From Ectopseudomonas composti (GTDB lineage: Bacteria; Pseudomonadota; Gammaproteobacteria; Pseudomonadales; Pseudomonadaceae): a stretch of 64,000 nt of DNA. Made by a program: the position numbers and the translations under genes. Numbering within the stretch: the stretch's first letter is position 1; the number at the start of each line of letters is the position of its first letter. The notes below the pieces were generated by a model, which was not told where the DNA came from, searched no databases, and was given only the letters and a program-made list of their open reading frames with translations. The stretch lies in assembly GCF_900115475.1 (NCBI RefSeq), contig NZ_FOWP01000005.1, positions 124,001 to 188,000 on the forward strand, written 5' to 3'. This document shows, in pieces, positions 60,119-64,000 of the stretch.

Positions 60119-61090
60119 ATGTCTTCCATCTCCGCCGATGATCTACTCAAGGCTCGCCAGTGTATCGCCGGCCTGGTGCGCCAGACGCCGCTGGAGCACT
60201 CGCCCAGCCTGAGTCGCCTGGCCGGTGTGCCGGTGTGGCTGAAGCTGGAATCGCAGCAGGCTACCGGCAGCTTCAAACTGCGTGGTGCCAGCAACGCGGT
60301 GGCGCAGCTGGATGCCGAGCAGAAGCGTCTCGGCGTGGTCACCGCCTCCACCGGCAATCATGGCCGCGCCCTGGCCTTCGCTGCCTCGCAGCAGGGCGTG
60401 AAGGCCATCGTCTGCCTCTCCGAGCTGGTGCCGCAGAACAAGGTGCGCGCCATTCGTGAGCTGGGCGCCGAGGTGGTGATCAGTGGCCGCAGCCAGGACG
60501 ATGCCCAGCTCGAAGCCTTGCGCATCGCCCGCGAGCAGGGCGCCGCGTTCATCCCGCCCTTCGATCACCCGCATGTGATCGCCGGCCAGGGTAGCCTGGG
60601 CCTGGAGATTCTCGAACAGTGCCCGGACGTCTGCGAAGTGCTGGTGCCGCTGTCTGGTGGCGGCCTGTTCGCCGGCGTGGCGCTGGCGATCAAGGCGGCC
60701 AGCCCGGCGATTCGTACCCACGGCATCAGCATGCAACTGGGCGCCGCCATGCACGCCAGCCTCGGGGCTGGTGAGCCGGTCGAGGTGGAGGAGCTGCCAA
60801 CCCTGGCCGATTCGCTCGGCGGCGGTATCGGCCTGGACAACCGCTTCACCTATTCCATCACTCGCGAGCTGTGCGACCAGGTTCACCTGCTCGACGAAGC
60901 CGCCATCGCCCGCGGCATTCGCCACGCCTATCGCGAGGAGCGACTGGTAATCGAGGGTGCCGCAGCGGTCGGTATTGCCGCCCTGCTCGATGGCCTGATC
61001 GAACCCCGTGGCCCGGTGGTGGTAGTCATCAGCGGCCGCAATATCGACATCGACCAGCACCTGCGCGTGCTCAACGGCGCCGACGCCTGA
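60119..61090 (+). CDS. eutB: Hydroxyectoine dehydratase EutB (threonine dehydratase family)
   Basis: A 323-residue fold-type II PLP enzyme. K53 in ATGSFKLRGA binds PLP, TASTGNHGRA is the substrate/phosphate loop and VPLSGGGLFAGVA the glycine-rich phosphate cup. The family serine/threonine dehydratase core is used in hydroxyectoine breakdown when found with eutC and doeA. It starts the eutB-eutC-doeA-doeB run. Confidence 0.9.
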   Translation: MSSISADDLLKARQCIAGLVRQTPLEHSPSLSRLAGVPVWLKLESQQATGSFKLRGASNAVAQLDAEQKRLGVVTASTGNHGRALAFAASQQGVKAIVCLSELVPQNKVRAIRELGAEVVISGRSQDDAQLEALRIAREQGAAFIPPFDHPHVIAGQGSLGLEILEQCPDVCEVLVPLSGGGLFAGVALAIKAASPAIRTHGISMQLGAAMHASLGAGEPVEVEELPTLADSLGGGIGLDNRFTYSITRELCDQVHLLDEAAIARGIRHAYREERLVIEGAAAVGIAALLDGLIEPRGPVVVVISGRNIDIDQHLRVLNGADA

Positions 61091-61099
61091 GGAGTCCCC

Positions 61100-62077
61100 A
61101 TGGCCAAGACCCTGATTCTCAACCAGGCCGACCTGCGCGACTGCGTCGGCCTCGACACCGACAGCCTTGCCGTAGTGGAAAACGCCTTCCGCCTGCTTGC
61201 CACCGCTGCCGTAGCGATGCCGCCGATCCTGCGTCTGGACGTGCCCGAACATAACGGCGAGGTGGATGTGAAGACGGCCTACCTGCCCGGCGTGGCGCAC
61301 TTCGCGATCAAGGTCAGCCCCGGCTTCTTCGACAATCCCAAGCTTGGTCTACCCAGCCTCAATGGGTTGATGATGCTGTTCTCGGCGCAGACTGGCCTGG
61401 CCGATGCTCTGCTGCTGGACAACGGCTACCTCACCGCCGTACGTACTGCTGCCGCTGGCGCCATCGCCGCCAAATGGCTAGCCCGTGAAGACGCCAAGGT
61501 GGTCGCCATCCTCGGTGCTGGCGAGCAGGCGCGCCTACAGCTGCAGGCGCTGCGCCTGGTGCGTGAGGTGCGCGAGGTGCGTATCTGGGCGCGTGATCCC
61601 GCCAAGGCCCAGGCCATGGCTGCCGAGCTGGACGATGCGCGCGCCGTGGACAGCGTCGACGCGGCGCTGGATAGCGCCGATATCGCCATCACCACCACGC
61701 CCAGTCGCGAGCCGCTGATCCAGCCGCAACACCTGCGCCCCGGCCTGCATATCACTGCCATGGGCTCGGATGCCGAGCACAAGAACGAAATCGCCCCGGC
61801 CGTGCTGGCGCGGGTCGATGCCTATGTCGCCGATCGCTTGAGCCAGACCCGCGTGCTCGGTGAGCTCAATCACGCCATCGCCGCCGGCCTGGTGGCTGCT
61901 GACGCCGATTTCGCCGAGCTCGGCCAGGTCATCGCCGGCCAGCGTCCGGGGCGTAGCGGGCCCGAGCAGATCACCCTGTGCGACCTCACCGGCACCGGGG
62001 CACAAGATACCGCCATCGCCAGCCTTGCCTATCAGCGCGCCGTCGCGGCCGGCAAAGGCCTCAGTTTCGATTCCTGA
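61100..62077 (+). CDS. eutC: Ectoine utilization protein EutC (ornithine cyclodeaminase family)
   Basis: A 325-residue NAD-dependent enzyme of the ornithine cyclodeaminase/mu-crystallin family. VVAILGAGEQARLQLQAL is the Rossmann motif, and GHHITAMGSDAEHKNEI-like GLHITAMGSDAEHKNE and LTAVRTAAAGAIAAKWLA are family blocks. With EutB it converts hydroxyectoine towards ectoine. It lies nine bases after eutB. Confidence 0.9.
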   Translation: MAKTLILNQADLRDCVGLDTDSLAVVENAFRLLATAAVAMPPILRLDVPEHNGEVDVKTAYLPGVAHFAIKVSPGFFDNPKLGLPSLNGLMMLFSAQTGLADALLLDNGYLTAVRTAAAGAIAAKWLAREDAKVVAILGAGEQARLQLQALRLVREVREVRIWARDPAKAQAMAAELDDARAVDSVDAALDSADIAITTTPSREPLIQPQHLRPGLHITAMGSDAEHKNEIAPAVLARVDAYVADRLSQTRVLGELNHAIAAGLVAADADFAELGQVIAGQRPGRSGPEQITLCDLTGTGAQDTAIASLAYQRAVAAGKGLSFDS

Positions 62078-62134
62078 AACCTGCGGGCGCGGCACGCCGC
62101 GCCTGAATAACCGTTCCATCACGAGGGCAACGCA

Positions 62135-63325
62135 ATGTCCGAAATCGTCGTCAACCTCCCCTTCAGCCGGGAGGAATATGCCCAGCGCCTGGCCAAGGCC
62201 CGCACGGCCATGCAGGCCAAGGGCATCGAGCTGCTGATCGTCACCGATCCGTCCAACATGGCTTGGCTCACCGGCTATGACGGCTGGTCGTTCTACGTGC
62301 ACCAGTGTGTGCTGCTGGCGCTCGATGGTGAGCCGGTGTGGTATGGCCGTGGCCAGGATGCCAACGGTGCCAAGCGCACAGTGTTCATGCAGCAGAGCAA
62401 CATCGTCGGCTACCCCGATCACTACGTGCAGTCCACCGAGCGCCACCCGATGGACTACCTGTCCAAGGAGGTCATCGTCGCCCGTGGCTGGGACAAGCTC
62501 ACTATCGGTGTCGAGCTGGACAACTACTACTTCAGCGCCGCCGCCTATGGCTCGCTGCAGCGCAATCTGCCCAACGCGCGCTTCGTCGATTCGACTGCGC
62601 TGGTCAACTGGCAGCGGGCGATCAAGTCGCCCACCGAGATTGGTTACATGCGCGTTGCGGCGAAGATTGTCGAGAAGATGCACGCGGCGATCTTCGACAA
62701 GATCGAACCGGGCCTGCGCAAGAACGAGCTGGTCGCCGAGATCTACCGCACCGGCATCCTCGGTGCCGACGGCCATGGCGGCGACTACCCGGCCATCGTG
62801 CCGCTGCTGCCCACCGGCGCTGACGCCAGCGCGCCGCACCTGACCTGGGACGACTCACCAATGGTCAGTGGCGCCGGCACCTTCTTCGAGATCGCCGGCT
62901 GCTACAAGCGCTACCACTGCCCGCTGTCGCGCACTATTTACCTGGGCAAGCCGCCGCAGCATTTCCTCGACGGAGAGAAGGCCGTGGTTGAAGGCATCGC
63001 CGCCGGTCTGGAGGCTGCAAAACCGGGCAATACCACCGGCGATATCGCCCGCGCCTTCTTCAAGGTGCTGGAGAAGTTCGGCATCCACAAGGACAGCCGC
63101 TGCGGCTACCCCATCGGTATCAGTTACCCGCCGGACTGGGGCGAGCGCACCATGAGCCTGCGCCCAAGCGACGAAAGCGTGCTGCAACCGGGCATGACCT
63201 TTCACTTCATGCCGGGCCTGTGGCTGGACGACTGGGGCCTGGAGATCACCGAGTCGATCCTGATCACCGACAGCGGTGTTGAAACCTTCTGCGACGTGCC
63301 GCGCAAGCTGTTCGTGAAGGACTGA
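62135..63325 (+). CDS. doeA: Ectoine hydrolase DoeA
   Basis: A 396-residue M24 (creatinase/prolidase-like) hydrolase that opens the ectoine ring. The N-terminal creatinase domain has MAWLTGYDGWSFYVHQ and the catalytic domain contains HGGDYPAI, EIAGCYKRYHCPLSRT and MTFHFMPGLWLDDWGLEITES. The usual five M24 metal ligands are only partly conserved, as known for DoeA. It lies 57 bases after eutC and four before doeB. Confidence 0.93.
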   Translation: MSEIVVNLPFSREEYAQRLAKARTAMQAKGIELLIVTDPSNMAWLTGYDGWSFYVHQCVLLALDGEPVWYGRGQDANGAKRTVFMQQSNIVGYPDHYVQSTERHPMDYLSKEVIVARGWDKLTIGVELDNYYFSAAAYGSLQRNLPNARFVDSTALVNWQRAIKSPTEIGYMRVAAKIVEKMHAAIFDKIEPGLRKNELVAEIYRTGILGADGHGGDYPAIVPLLPTGADASAPHLTWDDSPMVSGAGTFFEIAGCYKRYHCPLSRTIYLGKPPQHFLDGEKAVVEGIAAGLEAAKPGNTTGDIARAFFKVLEKFGIHKDSRCGYPIGISYPPDWGERTMSLRPSDESVLQPGMTFHFMPGLWLDDWGLEITESILITDSGVETFCDVPRKLFVKD

Positions 63326-63329
63326 CGCC

Positions 63330-64000
63330 ATGACCGACGTTCTGCGCGACAACCCCATCAGCCCCACGGTCGATTTCGACCGTGACGGTGTGCAACACGG
63401 CTTTCTCAAGCTGCCCTATTCCCGTGACGATTCGGCCTGGGGCGCGGTGATGATCCCGGTTACCGTGGTGAAGAACGGCAGCGGCCCCACCGCGCTGCTT
63501 ACCGGCGGCAACCATGGCGACGAGTACGAAGGCCCGTTGGCGTTGAGCAAGCTGGCCCAGCGCCTGCGCGCCGAGGATGTCACTGGCCGGGTGATCATCG
63601 TGCCGTTCATGAACACCCCGGCTGTGCAGGCTGGCACTCGCACCTCGCCGATCGACAAGGGCAATCTCAACCGCAGCTTTCCCGGCAAGCCGGACGGCAC
63701 GGTGACGCAGAAGATCGCCGACTATTTCCAGCGCACGCTGTTGCCGCTGGCCGACGTGGTGCTGGACATTCACTCCGGTGGCAAGACCCTGGATTTCCTG
63801 CCCTTCGCCGCCTGCCACATGCTGCCGGACAAAGCCCAGGACGCCGCCTGCGCCGCCGGCATGCGGGCTTTCGCCGCGCCCTACTGTATGCGCATGCTGG
63901 AGCTGGACGCGGTGGGCATGTACGACACCGCGGCCGAGGAGCTGGGCAAGGTGTTCGTCACCACCGAGCTGGGTGGCGGTGGCAGCAGCACGGCGCAAAG
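63330..64000 (+). CDS. doeB: N(2)-acetyl-L-2,4-diaminobutanoate deacetylase DoeB (partial)
   Basis: The first 223 residues of a zinc deacetylase (succinylglutamate desuccinylase/aspartoacylase family); the gene runs off the right edge. Zinc ligands are H62 and E65 in TGGNHGDEYEG, and the third histidine is in VVLDIHSGG. It removes acetate from the product of DoeA, giving 2,4-diaminobutyrate. It starts four bases after doeA. Confidence 0.93.
   Translation, partial: MTDVLRDNPISPTVDFDRDGVQHGFLKLPYSRDDSAWGAVMIPVTVVKNGSGPTALLTGGNHGDEYEGPLALSKLAQRLRAEDVTGRVIIVPFMNTPAVQAGTRTSPIDKGNLNRSFPGKPDGTVTQKIADYFQRTLLPLADVVLDIHSGGKTLDFLPFAACHMLPDKAQDAACAAGMRAFAAPYCMRMLELDAVGMYDTAAEELGKVFVTTELGGGGSSTAQ

Overview
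The window is a GC-rich stretch of a Pseudomonas chromosome around the replication origin. The order rpmH-dnaA-dnaN-recF-gyrB with rnpA-yidD-yidC-mnmE, mnmG-rsmG-parA-parB and the atp operon to the left, and lptA-gmhB-glyS-glyQ-tag to the right, is the Pseudomonas origin layout. Protein sequences look close to P. aeruginosa, while the ectoine catabolic genes point to a salt-exposed relative (the P. mendocina/Ectopseudomonas type is a guess). No rRNA, tRNA, CRISPR array or intact insertion sequence was seen.

Left part (1-26.4 kb): a cobalamin riboswitch reading leftwards out of the window, divergent from cobE-cobM; a small hypothetical gene; a ParD-like antitoxin overlapping a second methionine aminopeptidase gene; glmS with an empty attTn7 site, glmR, a LysE-type exporter and glmU; the complete atpIBEFHAGDC operon with a consensus promoter and intrinsic terminator; mnmG-rsmG-parA-parB; a divergent LysR/MFS pair placed between mnmG and mnmE; then mnmE and rpmH-rnpA-yidD-yidC.

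Origin (26.4-33.1 kb): oriC with DnaA boxes lies between rpmH and dnaA, and dnaA-dnaN-recF-gyrB follows. Two perfect 16-bp parS palindromes lie inside recF, matching the parA/parB genes 13 kb away. A second intergenic region upstream of mnmG repeats the oriC layout with identical spacing between five motifs, which suggests a diverged duplicate.

Accessory block (33.1-43.7 kb), between gyrB and lptA: an AT-rich scar, a small secreted protein, an orphan Rhs tip with a RES-type toxin domain and an overlapping putative immunity gene, a diguanylate cyclase, and a six-gene operon resembling E. coli ynbABCD with an extra PlsC-type acyltransferase and a small membrane protein. This operon is probably for making or remodelling an uncharacterised phospholipid.

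Right part (43.7-64 kb): lptA, gmhB, glyS, glyQ, tag, a PPOX flavoprotein gene, an LpxL-family acyltransferase and a PilZ protein; mprF with a VirJ-type hydrolase gene (aminoacyl-phosphatidylglycerol synthesis and probable turnover); then the ectoine/hydroxyectoine block, with importer genes ehuBCDA leftwards and enuR, eutB, eutC, doeA and a truncated doeB rightwards. Repeats of the Pseudomonas REP/REPIN type sit in several gaps.
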